Below, piece after piece: positions 24,377-32,849 of a DNA stretch of 39,228 bases (its first letter is position 1; the number at the start of each line of letters is the position of its first letter). Source of the DNA: Bacteroidota bacterium (GTDB taxonomy: Bacteria > Bacteroidota > Bacteroidia > UKL13-3); the NCBI GenBank assembly GCA_034439655.1, contig JAWXAU010000004.1, positions 1-39,228 on the forward strand, written 5' to 3'. The notes under the pieces were generated by a model. That model was not told the origin of the DNA. It searched no databases and saw only the letters and a program-made list of their open reading frames with translations. The translations under genes were made by a program, and so were the position numbers.

Positions 24377-25041
24377 AGCAAAAGCATATTATATATATTG
24401 TTATTCTAATATTTGTATTTGCAGGTTGCCGTTCGAAAGATGAACCGCTTATAGAAACTGGCACCTCCCTTTATCCTGATGGTGTTGGACGAGAACTTAT
24501 ATATCAAGTGGACTCTATACGCATAGATCGATTTACTAGCAAGACCGACACTTTCAAGTTTTTTCTCCGTGAACTCATCGAATCAAAATATATAGACAAT
24601 ACTGGCAAGTCCACAAATAGAATTGTATTATATCAAAGTGTAGGAGATACAGGGCCATGGATTGTGCGTGCCGTTATTTCCAGTCAAAAAACGGCTTACG
24701 AATTATTTCGCACCGAGGATAATCAGAATATTATGAAATTGGTTTTCCCTGTTGTTTCCAATAGCCAATGGGATAGAAATAAATATAATACTATGGGGGT
24801 CGACTATGCCACCTATATCAATATTTATGAACCCCGAAAAGTAGGGAAATTTTCTTATGATTCTACTGTAACCGTTTTAATTCAAGACGATACCAATCAA
24901 ATAGAACGGCGGTATCGCAGCGAGATTTGGGGGAAAAACATAGGAATGCTTTATAAACAAACAGATACGGTCGATTATCAGCCAAGCCAGTATCCTTATG
25001 GTATTCTTTATCGCATGACCTTGATAAACCATAAGCCTTGA
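24367..25041 (+). CDS. Lipoprotein of unknown function
   Basis: The protein has 224 residues with a lipobox VFAGC (Cys about 21) after the hydrophobic stretch IIYIVILIFVFAG. The mature part contains SLYPDGVGRELIYQVDSI and a run of beta strands (NRIVLYQSVGDTG, ELFRTEDNQNIMKLVFP). No family is recognised. The start overlaps mnmA by ten bases and the subtilase begins 13 bases after its stop, so the three genes are probably cotranscribed. An envelope partner role for the subtilase is possible but unproven. Confidence 0.75.
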   Translation: MGIKQKHIIYIVILIFVFAGCRSKDEPLIETGTSLYPDGVGRELIYQVDSIRIDRFTSKTDTFKFFLRELIESKYIDNTGKSTNRIVLYQSVGDTGPWIVRAVISSQKTAYELFRTEDNQNIMKLVFPVVSNSQWDRNKYNTMGVDYATYINIYEPRKVGKFSYDSTVTVLIQDDTNQIERRYRSEIWGKNIGMLYKQTDTVDYQPSQYPYGILYRMTLINHKP

Positions 25042-25054
25042 TGAATTTGCAAGA

Positions 25055-26827
25055 GTGAAAAGCGGCTCCTTTATTAAATTTTATATCACGGCGTTTTTGC
25101 TTTTGGGTTTTTGTTTGGCAGAAGCTCAATCCGATAGGTATTTGGTTTTGTTTACCGACAGTTTAGAAATAATTGAGAAATACCCTATTAGTCAAGATTC
25201 TAATAAATTTATTATAACAGAAATCAGTTTCAATAGGAAGCCCACTTGGGCAAGTTATTCAAGAACCGCCAAACCTCAATTATCTAAATTGGCTACCGAT
25301 AGAAGAGAAAAACTGCATATTAAACTTGAAAGCTCGGATTATTTTGTTATGCCCGGTTTTATGGATAGTCTATCGAAATACCCTATCCACATAATTCGCC
25401 CCAGTCGTTGGCTAAACGGCGTGTTGGTGGTGATATCAGACACCGACGTTTTAAATAAAATTAGCAAACTTGAATTTGTAAAAAGTGCTTTATTCCTCGG
25501 CAAACTACCCGATGACTATACCCCTGCTAGTTTCGACCCCGGCAATATACAAACCAAGACAGAAGAGTCAAGCGATTTTCAACGTGCTTATTTTGATAAA
25601 GAACACATAAATCCACGTATACAAGGATTTGCTTATGAGCAACTGAAAATGATATTCGATTCATTGGTTGATGAAACGCCGTATCAAAAAGTCGATTTCC
25701 CCATTGCTGTTATTGATGCGGGTTTTAGGAATGTGAATCTAATACCCTGCTTCAAACATTTGTTTAGGAATAATCTTATACAGGGAACGTATGATTTCTC
25801 ATCGAACGATAGTATGGTTTTCGATGATGATGACCATGGCACCAAAGTACTTTCCTGTTTGGCGGGTTACGATCAAGGTAATTTTTCGGGTTCAGCTCCT
25901 AACTCAAAATTTTGGCTTTTGCGTAGTGAAGAAACCGCTTCAGAAACCTTGGCTGAAGAAGTTTTGTGGTGTCTTGCAGCAGAATATGCTGACAGTGTAG
26001 GATGTGGATTGATAACATCTTCATTGGGTTATAATTACTTCGACAATACGGAACATAATCACAGTTATGAGGAAATGGATGGCGAGCACACAATTATAGC
26101 CAAAGCCATTAAGATTGCCGCATCAAAAGGCATAACTGTAATAAGCAGCAGTGGCAATGAAGGTGATAAAACTTGGCATTATATCACAACGCCTGGCGAT
26201 TCAAAATATGCTCTTACTTTAGGTGCCTGCAACAAAAAAGGAGAATATGCATATTTTAGTTCGATAGGCCCTAGCAGCGATGGAAGAACAAAACCCGATG
26301 TGGTTACTTTGGGATATGAAACCGTGGTGTGCAGCCCTATGGGCAATTATACCCAAGCAAATGGGAGTTCATTTTCAACACCATTGATGGCAGGATTTGT
26401 GGCACATCTCAAACAAGACTTCCCTTTAATTGCTGACAGCATATTATTTGATGCGATAAGATTTTCGTCAAGCCAAGCAAGTCAACCAAATAATAAAATG
26501 GGGTATGGTATACCCAATTACATGGCTGCGAAAAAACTTTTATCTTTTTATCAAAGTTCCGATTACACTGGAATTATTTGGAGCATAAGCAAAACGAATA
26601 ACGACTTTGAGATTAGAAAACTGAATGATGGTAAAACAGTGCGAGTATTATTAAAATCAGGTACTAAAATTCTGAATCAATTTGATGTGCAAAACTCGTT
26701 TCACTTATTCAATACCTACAAATTGACCTTTTCCAAACGGTTGAAAAAAGGTAAAAAATATACCTTAGAATTCATTGATGAAAACAAAAAAACCTTACTA
26801 GTGAGCAATTTAATTGTTCACCAATAA
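25055..26827 (+). CDS. Secreted S8 family (subtilisin-like) serine protease
   Basis: The protein has 590 residues and starts with GTG at 25055, directly before a signal peptide (about 1-25, ending LAEAQ). A propeptide-like region of about 180 residues follows. The catalytic triad is Asp221 (IAVIDAGF), His261 (DDDHGTKV) and Ser439 (NGSSFSTP), with oxyanion Asn368 (SSGNEGD). The active-site Ser lies in GSS where GTS is usual, a common Bacteroidota variant. About 90 C-terminal residues form a beta-rich tail. No clear type IX sorting domain is visible. It should act in the periplasm or outside. It is 13 bases downstream of the lipoprotein gene. Confidence 0.92.
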   Translation: MKSGSFIKFYITAFLLLGFCLAEAQSDRYLVLFTDSLEIIEKYPISQDSNKFIITEISFNRKPTWASYSRTAKPQLSKLATDRREKLHIKLESSDYFVMPGFMDSLSKYPIHIIRPSRWLNGVLVVISDTDVLNKISKLEFVKSALFLGKLPDDYTPASFDPGNIQTKTEESSDFQRAYFDKEHINPRIQGFAYEQLKMIFDSLVDETPYQKVDFPIAVIDAGFRNVNLIPCFKHLFRNNLIQGTYDFSSNDSMVFDDDDHGTKVLSCLAGYDQGNFSGSAPNSKFWLLRSEETASETLAEEVLWCLAAEYADSVGCGLITSSLGYNYFDNTEHNHSYEEMDGEHTIIAKAIKIAASKGITVISSSGNEGDKTWHYITTPGDSKYALTLGACNKKGEYAYFSSIGPSSDGRTKPDVVTLGYETVVCSPMGNYTQANGSSFSTPLMAGFVAHLKQDFPLIADSILFDAIRFSSSQASQPNNKMGYGIPNYMAAKKLLSFYQSSDYTGIIWSISKTNNDFEIRKLNDGKTVRVLLKSGTKILNQFDVQNSFHLFNTYKLTFSKRLKKGKKYTLEFIDENKKTLLVSNLIVHQ

Positions 26828-26856
26828 GGTTCTATATATTCTTGTTTTAGCAGAGA

Positions 26857-27069
26857 CTATGCGTCTTCGCCAAACTCGTGATGCTTTTTTGCCCAAACAA
26901 ATACTCCTACGATTATCAGGAATAAACATCCAACAGTGATTAATGCGATCTGCATTCCGTCAGCTCCTACAGCTTGCACTTGCAAAGCAATAAAAAGCAT
27001 GAGTAATCCAACTGTTTTGGCTTTGGCCACATCCTTAACGCGTAAGGCTTTGTTGATGAGTTTTTTCAT
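26857..27069 (-). CDS. Small membrane protein
   Basis: The protein has 70 residues with a basic N-terminus (KKLINKALRVKDVAKAK) and one or two hydrophobic segments (about 20-36 and 40-61), then WAKKHHEFGEDA. No family is recognised. A TACATTTG box lies 50 bases upstream, and the Met-led frame with a clean topology supports a real gene. It is convergent with the subtilase. Confidence 0.6.
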   Translation of the reverse strand: MKKLINKALRVKDVAKAKTVGLLMLFIALQVQAVGADGMQIALITVGCLFLIIVGVFVWAKKHHEFGEDA

Positions 27070-27376
27070 GGTTGAAAATTAATTAAATTGTTTTTTATTC
27101 TGCTTATAAGAACAACATCAAATGTAAAAAGGTTGCTTTGTTTAATCTTTTAAACTTAATTCAAAAGAAAACTATAATACAGAAAGGAACAAACACGAAC
27201 TTACACAAAAGCTTGTAAATAAGAGATGTAAGTTTGGCTAACCCTTGCAAACAATGGGTCTAAAGCAATTAAATCGTACAAATCGACAAATTAATTATTT
27301 TTTTATGACATTAAAATGACACAAAATATAGACTCTAAACCTTAAGTAAAGAATTCAAAACAATAATTATGCGGGA
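27070..27376. other. Gene-free spacer between the small membrane protein gene and rplI
   Basis: It holds the -7 box at 27119-27126. An AACTTACA (27198-27205) / TGTAAGTT (27227-27234) inverted repeat has a 21-base loop that itself contains ACAA...TTGT. This may close the ribosomal-protein transcript, although no T-run is attached. Nothing else is seen. Confidence 0.4.
27119..27126 (-). promoter_or_regulatory. Candidate -7 box (TACATTTG) for the small membrane protein gene
   Basis: This is an exact TAnnTTTG match on the minus strand, 50 bases before the ATG at 27069. Confidence 0.4.
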
Positions 27377-27820
27377 TTATTCTCCAACAACCTCAACACC
27401 AATCTGAACACTGATGCCTTTAAATAAATTAACAGTAGCAGTAAAGCTTCCGGTTGATTTGATATCCGAGTCCAAAACGATTTTGCGACGGTCTATTTCA
27501 TGTCCCTTGGCTTTAAGGGCCTGAGAAATAAGTAGCGGAGTGACAGAACCAAATATTTTATCATTGCTACCCACTTTAGCTCCCACAGTAACTGAGAAAT
27601 CTTTAAGTGTTTCGGCAAGTTGATTGGCTTGGTTTCTTATTTTATCCAGTTTGAATGACGCTTGTTTGATATCTTCAGCAAGGTCTTTCAACTTGGATTC
27701 AGTGGCCATTGCGGCCATACCGCGTGGAATCAAAAAATTATTTGCATATCCGTTTTTCACAGAAACAACATCATCTTTATAACCCAGGGATTTTATATCT
27801 TCTCTTAAAATAATTTTCAT
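27377..27820 (-). CDS. rplI: 50S ribosomal protein L9
   Basis: L9 binds 23S rRNA domain V and projects from the L1 side of the 50S subunit. The 147-residue protein has the N-terminal motif IILREDIKSLGYKDDVVSVKN-GYANNFLIPRGMA, the long connecting helix, and the C-terminal GSVTPLLISQALKAKG...VVLDSDIK-type domain. An AAGGAG sequence lies nine bases before the ATG (27830-27835), a true Shine-Dalgarno motif, unusual for this genome. It is the last gene of the rpsF-rpsR-rplI operon. Confidence 0.96.
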   Translation of the reverse strand: MKIILREDIKSLGYKDDVVSVKNGYANNFLIPRGMAAMATESKLKDLAEDIKQASFKLDKIRNQANQLAETLKDFSVTVGAKVGSNDKIFGSVTPLLISQALKAKGHEIDRRKIVLDSDIKSTGSFTATVNLFKGISVQIGVEVVGE

Positions 27821-27829
27821 AATATATTT

Positions 27830-27835
27830 CTCCTT
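27830..27835 (-). promoter_or_regulatory. Shine-Dalgarno AAGGAG of rplI
   Basis: On the minus strand it reads AAGGAG, nine bases before the rplI ATG. It is directly downstream of the rpsR stop. Confidence 0.6.
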
Positions 27836-27840
27836 AATAA

Positions 27841-28116
27841 TTATTTCAAGCCATCGGCAACATAAGGCAACAAACCAATATGTCTTGCACGTTTGATAGC
27901 TTGGGCTACTTTTCGTTGATACTTAAGTGATGTGCCGGTAATACGGCGTGGAAGGATTTTACCTTGCTCGTTTACAAATTTCATTAAAAAATTGGCATCT
28001 TTATAGTCAATATATTTAATGCCATTCTTTTTGAAGCGGCAATATTTCTTTTTTTGCGGTTCAGCATTTTGATTGCTAAAGGCAAACTGATTTTTGTTGT
28101 ATTTTGGAGCACTCAT
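27841..28116 (-). CDS. rpsR: 30S ribosomal protein S18
   Basis: S18 pairs with S6 on the platform of the 30S subunit. The 91-residue protein has the family phrases [40 protein letters not shown] and [14 protein letters not shown], here in split form. It has the basic N-terminal extension expected in Bacteroidota. It lies 11 bases after rpsF and 20 before rplI. Confidence 0.96.
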   Translation of the reverse strand: MSAPKYNKNQFAFSNQNAEPQKKKYCRFKKNGIKYIDYKDANFLMKFVNEQGKILPRRITGTSLKYQRKVAQAIKRARHIGLLPYVADGLK

Positions 28117-28127
28117 ACTTTAAAATG

Positions 28128-28502
28128 TTATGCGGTTTGGGATTCAGCTTCTGCTTTTTTAGCCTTTTGAGAATTAAGTTCACCATTGCGGCGGCGTTGA
28201 TTGTAAGCCATTGAATGCTTATCTAAAGCTATAGTCATGTAGCGTAAAACTCGTTCCTCACGTTTGAGAGTTAGCTCCCATTTGGAAACAAAATCGTCTT
28301 TTGCTGTAAACTCGAAAAGATGGTAAAATCCTGAATTCTTTTTGTCGATTGAGTAGGCCATTTTGGTTAGCCCCCAAGCTTCTTCATGTAGCACCTTTCC
28401 TCCTTCGCTTGTAATCAACTGCCTAAACTTGGCAATGGAATCTTTCACCTGCTCCTCACTGAGGACTGGTGTGATGATGATTACTGATTCGTATTGTGTC
28501 AT
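28128..28502 (-). CDS. rpsF: 30S ribosomal protein S6
   Basis: The 124-residue protein opens with TQYESVIIITPVLSEEQV and continues with the ferredoxin-like S6 core: EEAWGLTKMAYSI, NSGFYHLFEFTA and LKREERVLRYM. It ends in a charged, low-complexity tail (SQKAKKAEAESQTA). It is the first gene of rpsF-rpsR-rplI, with a TACCTTTG promoter box 36 bases before the ATG. No priB or ssb lies between rpsF and rpsR, unlike Proteobacteria and Firmicutes. No S6:S18 leader-binding hairpin was recognised. Confidence 0.96.
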   Translation of the reverse strand: MTQYESVIIITPVLSEEQVKDSIAKFRQLITSEGGKVLHEEAWGLTKMAYSIDKKNSGFYHLFEFTAKDDFVSKWELTLKREERVLRYMTIALDKHSMAYNQRRRNGELNSQKAKKAEAESQTA

Positions 28503-28537
28503 TTGTTTTTTTAATTTCTTTTAAAAATTTTGGGCTG

Positions 28538-28545
28538 CAAAGGTA
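28538..28545 (-). promoter_or_regulatory. Candidate -7 box (TACCTTTG) for rpsF-rpsR-rplI
   Basis: This exact TAnnTTTG match on the minus strand reads TTACCTTTGC in context. It implies a leader of about 30 nucleotides for rpsF. Confidence 0.55.
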
Positions 28546-28650
28546 AGCGACCTACTCAAAACAAACAATCGTTTACGAAAATATTTTTTGCTCAATGGCT
28601 TTTGCACATTCGATGTATAAAAAAAATCGAAGCGAAGCCCGGATAATTTA

Positions 28651-28658
28651 TATTTTTG
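28651..28658 (+). promoter_or_regulatory. Candidate -7 box (TATTTTTG) for ftsX
   Basis: This exact TAnnTTTG match, TATTTTTGCAC in context, lies downstream of the first in-frame ATGs (28595 and 28613) of the ftsX frame. It suggests the real start is the TTG at 28682. Confidence 0.5.
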
Positions 28659-28681
28659 CACACGATATAAAATCTAAAATT

Positions 28682-29554
28682 TTGTCATCTTCTAAACGTA
28701 CACATTTTATTACTTCAGTTGTAAGCACTACCACCGTGCTGTACATGTTTTCCCTTTTTGGGTTATTCATATATGTAGGCAATAATTTGGAAAAACACCT
28801 GAAAGAGAATATTGTGCTGCATGTTTACCTAAAAGCCAATTACCCTGAAAACGAGCTAAAACAGTTTGAAAAAGAATACCTTTTCAAAGATTTCATCAAG
28901 TCATTCGATTTCAAGTCGCCTGAAACCTCGCTGAGAGAAGCCAAGGAAAGTATTGGTGAGGACCTGGTTTCAGAATTAGATTCTAATCCTTTTAACCCAA
29001 ATTATGAGGTGTATTTAAATGCTAACTCTTCGTCGCAAGATAGAATTGCCCATGCTGAGACTTCCATAAAGGCAAGTAATATGGTTGAAGAAATAAGCTT
29101 CCCAAAAAACATAGCCGACCTCATAGAGGAACGTTTTGCTACCATTGCCCCTATCCTACTATTCCTTTGTATTATATTGGCTATCGTTGCCATTACCTTA
29201 ATAAACCATAATGTTAAACTCAATATTTTCTCACAACGGTTTTTAATAAAAAGCATGCAAATGGTTGGGGCTACAAAAGCATTTATCATCAAACCATTCT
29301 TAAAAAGAGCTGTGATCAATGGCGTTTTAGCCGGGGTGTTTTCATCGTTGCTTATATTTAACACAGCATACTTCGCTCTTTATTACGTACCCGATTTAAG
29401 AGCTGTTTTGCCCGACTTCAGGACCGATATTAACATTACCCTATTGCTCATATTGTTTGTTGTCTTATCTTTGTGCGGTGTTTTGGTTTCCACAATTTGT
29501 ACTTGGACTGCAACACGCCGTTACCTAAAAACTCAAATAGACGAATTATATTAA
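28682..29554 (+). CDS. ftsX: FtsX cell-division permease
   Basis: FtsX is the membrane half of FtsEX, which transmits signals from the division ring to peptidoglycan hydrolases. The frame is open from 28595, but a promoter box lies at 28651-28658. I therefore favour the TTG at 28682 (then SSSKRTHFITS), giving 290 residues, the usual size. Helix 1 follows at once. An extracytoplasmic domain of about 110 residues (ENIVLHVYLKANYPENEL) is next, then three C-terminal helices: PILLFLCIILAIVAITL, the FSSLLIFNTAYFALYY region and ITLLLILFVVLSLCGVLVS. FtsE is not adjacent, as is usual in Bacteroidota. It leads a six-gene operon. Confidence 0.88.
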   Translation: MSSSKRTHFITSVVSTTTVLYMFSLFGLFIYVGNNLEKHLKENIVLHVYLKANYPENELKQFEKEYLFKDFIKSFDFKSPETSLREAKESIGEDLVSELDSNPFNPNYEVYLNANSSSQDRIAHAETSIKASNMVEEISFPKNIADLIEERFATIAPILLFLCIILAIVAITLINHNVKLNIFSQRFLIKSMQMVGATKAFIIKPFLKRAVINGVLAGVFSSLLIFNTAYFALYYVPDLRAVLPDFRTDINITLLLILFVVLSLCGVLVSTICTWTATRRYLKTQIDELY

Positions 29555-29558
29555 TTAT

Positions 29559-29798
29559 ATGCAAAAGACTACTCATAAAACAGCTCCAAAGCACCCTGAT
29601 TATCCAAACTCATTTGCTTTTGGCAAAGCGAATTACCGCTGGATGTTTATTGGCCTTGCTGTAATTGTACTTGGTTTTATACTGATGTACGGCAAAGAAG
29701 ATATATACGATACCCGTAAAATTATTGTTGCCCCAGTAGTTGTGTTAATTGGTTTTGCCATACAGGCATACGCCATTATGAAAAAATCTGCCGAATAA
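29559..29798 (+). CDS. DUF3098 small membrane protein
   Basis: The 79-residue protein has two helices (about 30-46 and 54-74) and the family phrases FAFGKANYRWMFIGLAVI, LGFILMYGKEDIYDTRK and APVVVLIGFAIQAYAI. DUF3098 is restricted to Bacteroidota and regularly sits between ftsX and uppP; its function is unknown. It lies four bases after ftsX and six before uppP, which points to an envelope or division role. Confidence 0.88.
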   Translation: MQKTTHKTAPKHPDYPNSFAFGKANYRWMFIGLAVIVLGFILMYGKEDIYDTRKIIVAPVVVLIGFAIQAYAIMKKSAE

Positions 29799-29804
29799 AA
29801 TCTC

Positions 29805-30593
29805 ATGAGTATTATTGAAAAAATTATTTTAGCCATCATTGAAGGCTTAACAGAGTTTATACCTGTGTCGTCTACAGCCCACATGAAAATGGCTTCAATG
29901 CTGCTAAAAACTGACACCACAGTAGAATTGGAAACATTTTTAGTAGCGGTACAATTTGGAGGAATACTTGCCGTAGTTGTAGTATATTGGAAAAAGTTTT
30001 TCCAAAGTTTTGATTTATATATAAAATTAGCCATTGGCGTGCTCCCTTTTGGATTATTAGGACTACTCCTAGAAAAATATATTGATAAATTACTGGTAGG
30101 TAATGGCACTTTACCCGCAGTAGTTATTTCGCTTTCACTCATTATAGTTGGTTTTGTATTATTGTATATCGATAGTTGGTATCATAAGAATAAAAAATTC
30201 AACCGTACGAATATCACCTATATGCAATCGTTGAGGATTGGCCTCTTCCAATGCTTTGCATTGATACCAGGTGTTAGTCGCAGTGCCGCCACCATATTTG
30301 GGGGACTAGCCCAAAAGCTTAGCTGGAAGCAAGCTACAGAGTTTTCATTTTTCTTAGCTGTACCTACAATTTTTGCCGCATCAATATATAAACTTCATAA
30401 AAACTGGGATCAGGTTTCTGAAATACCTGATTTTGTTAGAGACCTCGCCATTTGTAATGTTGTATCATTTATAATTGCCTTAATTACTATTTCTGCCTTT
30501 ATTAATTTTATCAATAAAATTGGCTTCAGGGCATTTGGTATTTATAGAATCGCAGTTGGTTTATTGTTTTTGATTTTCGCTCTTAAAAGTTGA
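29805..30593 (+). CDS. uppP: Undecaprenyl-diphosphatase
   Basis: UppP (BacA) dephosphorylates undecaprenyl pyrophosphate to recycle the lipid carrier for peptidoglycan and surface polysaccharides. The 262-residue protein has the two signature motifs EGLTEFIPVSSTAH (13-26) and PGVSRSAATIFGGL (about 155-168). Both contain the catalytic Glu, Ser, His and Arg. About eight membrane segments are seen. Its last four bases overlap the TTG start of truB. Confidence 0.96.
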   Translation: MSIIEKIILAIIEGLTEFIPVSSTAHMKMASMLLKTDTTVELETFLVAVQFGGILAVVVVYWKKFFQSFDLYIKLAIGVLPFGLLGLLLEKYIDKLLVGNGTLPAVVISLSLIIVGFVLLYIDSWYHKNKKFNRTNITYMQSLRIGLFQCFALIPGVSRSAATIFGGLAQKLSWKQATEFSFFLAVPTIFAASIYKLHKNWDQVSEIPDFVRDLAICNVVSFIIALITISAFINFINKIGFRAFGIYRIAVGLLFLIFALKS

Positions 30594-31333
30594 ACAAAGC
30601 AGAAAATCCTGGCGAAATCATATTGGTTGATAAACCTTTATTTTGGACCTCATTCGCCGTAGTTGGCTATTATAAACATTTGTTAAAACCTATCAAAGTT
30701 GGCCATGCCGGCACACTTGATCCATTAGCCACTGGTTTGCTATTGCTGTGTACTGGCAAAAAAACCAAAGAAATTTCCACCATTCAGCAAATGCCCAAGG
30801 TATATACTGGAAGATTTATTTTGGGATACACTTCTGCATCTTACGATTTGGAAACTGAAACTATTCCATCATTTGTTACTGATATTGATGAAGAAAAAAT
30901 TTCTGAAGCAGTAAAAACATTTGAAGGTGATATTATACAAATCCCTCCTGCCCACTCAGCCATAAAAGTAGATGGTGTTCGCAGTTATGAAATGATTAGG
31001 CTAGGTGTAGAACTGGAAATAAAACCTCGATGGACCACTGTATATAAATTTGAAGTGCAGAAATCGGGTGAGAATATATATAATTTTGAAGTTTGTTGCA
31101 GCAAAGGAACCTATATCAGAACTTTAATAAACGACTTGGGAACAAAACTAGGCTGCGGTGCGTTATTAATAGAATTAAGACGCACCATGATAGGAGATTA
31201 TAATGTTGATAATGCAAATAAAATTGACACTTTAAATGTACATCGGGGTGGAAAAATAAAAGATAAAGTCTATCATATTCAAGATAGTATATTTTTGCAG
31301 AAAATAAATTTTAACAGTGAAGGTCTATTATAA
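30590..31333 (+). CDS. truB: tRNA pseudouridine-55 synthase
   Basis: TruB makes pseudouridine 55 in the T-loop of tRNAs. The 247-residue protein starts with TTG at 30590, overlapping the uppP stop (TTGA). The catalytic Asp44 is in GHAGTLDPLATG. PPAHSAIKVDGVRSYE and CSKGTYIRTLINDLG are also present. A C-terminal PUA domain is not evident, as in many short bacterial TruB proteins. Its end overlaps ribF by 17 bases, and its last bases contain a promoter-like TATTTTTG (31290-31297). Confidence 0.95.
   Translation: MNKAENPGEIILVDKPLFWTSFAVVGYYKHLLKPIKVGHAGTLDPLATGLLLLCTGKKTKEISTIQQMPKVYTGRFILGYTSASYDLETETIPSFVTDIDEEKISEAVKTFEGDIIQIPPAHSAIKVDGVRSYEMIRLGVELEIKPRWTTVYKFEVQKSGENIYNFEVCCSKGTYIRTLINDLGTKLGCGALLIELRRTMIGDYNVDNANKIDTLNVHRGGKIKDKVYHIQDSIFLQKINFNSEGLL
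31290..31297 (+). promoter_or_regulatory. Candidate internal -7 box (TATTTTTG) for ribF
   Basis: This exact TAnnTTTG match lies within the end of truB, 20 bases before the GTG start of ribF. It could provide separate expression of ribF-coaE. Confidence 0.4.
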
Positions 31334-32255
31334 TATACCAGACGTACCACTTATCAATAACCCAGTGGTAACTATTGGCACCTTCGATGGTGTACACACA
31401 GGGCATGTTGAAATTCTTGAATTACTTAAAAAAATCGGTCACCAAATAAACGGAGAAACTGTTATCATAACTTTTCACCGCCACCCTCGCAAAGTATTGT
31501 ATCCTGACGATGACTCGCTAAAAATGCTCACCTCCCTTGAAGAGAAACTACAATTATTTGAGCAAAGAGGAATAGACCATGTTTTAATTTTAACATTTGG
31601 AAAGGATATATCGCAACTGGAACCTGAAGATTTTGTAAAAGATATATTGGTGAATGGCATGGGGGCCAAGCATTTGGTGATAGGCCACGACCACCGGTTT
31701 GGCAAAAACCGTAAAGGCGACTTTAATACCATGCTACAATTGGCCAAAGTATATAATTTTGAGGTGCGAGAAATACCTCCTTTTTTGGTTGAAGGTATTA
31801 CCGTGAGCTCTACCAAAATTAGAAATGCATTAACCATTGATAATAATTTACAGAAAGCCAATCATTTACTCGGACGTAAATACTCCCTAAGTGGTAAAGT
31901 GGTTATAGGTAATCAAAACGGACATAAGTTGGGATTTCCAACCTGTAATTTATTTATAAAAGATAACAGCAAACTTATCCCTGCAAATGGCGTTTATGCA
32001 GCAATAGCAAGTGTGGCGGGTAAGCAAATGCAAGCAGTTGTAAATATTGGAAACCGTCCCACATTCAATTTAACAGGTACCGTGGTGGAAGCACATTTAT
32101 TAAATTTTGAAGGCGATTTATATGGTGAAGAATTGACCTTACAATTTATAGAGCGATTGCGTGACGAACAAAAATTTGAAAGTTTGGACGCACTAAAAAT
32201 ACAAATAGGAAAAGATATAGCAATTGCAGAAAAAATATTTGCGAACACTATATGA
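31317..32255 (+). CDS. ribF: Bifunctional riboflavin kinase / FAD synthetase
   Basis: RibF phosphorylates riboflavin to FMN and adenylates FMN to FAD. The 312-residue protein starts with GTG at 31317. The N-terminal nucleotidyltransferase domain has TIGTFDGVHTGH (19-30) and GHDHRFGKNRKG, then VSSTKIRNAL. The C-terminal flavokinase domain has NGHKLGFPTCNLF, NGVYAA, VVNIGNRPTF and VEAHLLNF. The gene overlaps truB by 17 bases and coaE by four. It may also use an internal promoter at 31290. Confidence 0.96.
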   Translation: MKVYYNIPDVPLINNPVVTIGTFDGVHTGHVEILELLKKIGHQINGETVIITFHRHPRKVLYPDDDSLKMLTSLEEKLQLFEQRGIDHVLILTFGKDISQLEPEDFVKDILVNGMGAKHLVIGHDHRFGKNRKGDFNTMLQLAKVYNFEVREIPPFLVEGITVSSTKIRNALTIDNNLQKANHLLGRKYSLSGKVVIGNQNGHKLGFPTCNLFIKDNSKLIPANGVYAAIASVAGKQMQAVVNIGNRPTFNLTGTVVEAHLLNFEGDLYGEELTLQFIERLRDEQKFESLDALKIQIGKDIAIAEKIFANTI

Positions 32256-32839
32256 TAAAAGTAGGATTAACTGGTAATATCGGAAGTGGTAAATCTACCG
32301 TGGCCCGCATTTTTAAATCGATGGATGTGCCTGTTTTTGTGGCCGATGAAGAATCAAAAAAATTGATGGTAAGCAATCCCGAACTTATCTTAAAAATAAA
32401 AGAACTATTGGGCGAAAAAGCCTATTTGTCAAGTGGTGGACTTGATCGTTCTTATATAGCAAATATAGTATTTAACGATGCATTGATGCTGGAAAAACTA
32501 AATCAAATAGTACACCCCGCCATCGAAAATTATTATATAGAATGGTGCAAACAATATACGACAGAAAAATATACTATTAAGGAAGCTGCTATATTATTTG
32601 AAAGTGGAACCTATAAAACTTGCGATAAAATAATTACCGTTGCTTGCGACACAGAAACTGCGATAAAACGAGCAGTTGCAAGAGATGGAAAAAATACAGC
32701 AAGTATAAAAGCCCGATTAAATAATCAAATGCCGCAAGAAAAAAAAATATCGCTAAGCCATTATGTTATATGGAATAATGAGGGTGATGAAGTATTACCT
32801 AAAGTGATGGAAATACACAAGGCCTTGAGCGTGCAATAA
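32252..32839 (+). CDS. coaE: Dephospho-CoA kinase
   Basis: CoaE adds the 3' phosphate in the last step of coenzyme A synthesis. The 195-residue protein has the P-loop GNIGSGKST (8-16), VFVADEESKKL, VHPAIENYY and LFESGTYKTCDKIITV, all typical of the family. Its ATG overlaps the ribF stop (ATGA). It ends the six-gene operon that begins with ftsX. A tRNA on the opposite strand lies 11 bases past its stop. Confidence 0.95.
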   Translation: MIKVGLTGNIGSGKSTVARIFKSMDVPVFVADEESKKLMVSNPELILKIKELLGEKAYLSSGGLDRSYIANIVFNDALMLEKLNQIVHPAIENYYIEWCKQYTTEKYTIKEAAILFESGTYKTCDKIITVACDTETAIKRAVARDGKNTASIKARLNNQMPQEKKISLSHYVIWNNEGDEVLPKVMEIHKALSVQ

Positions 32840-32849
32840 TTGAAAGAAG

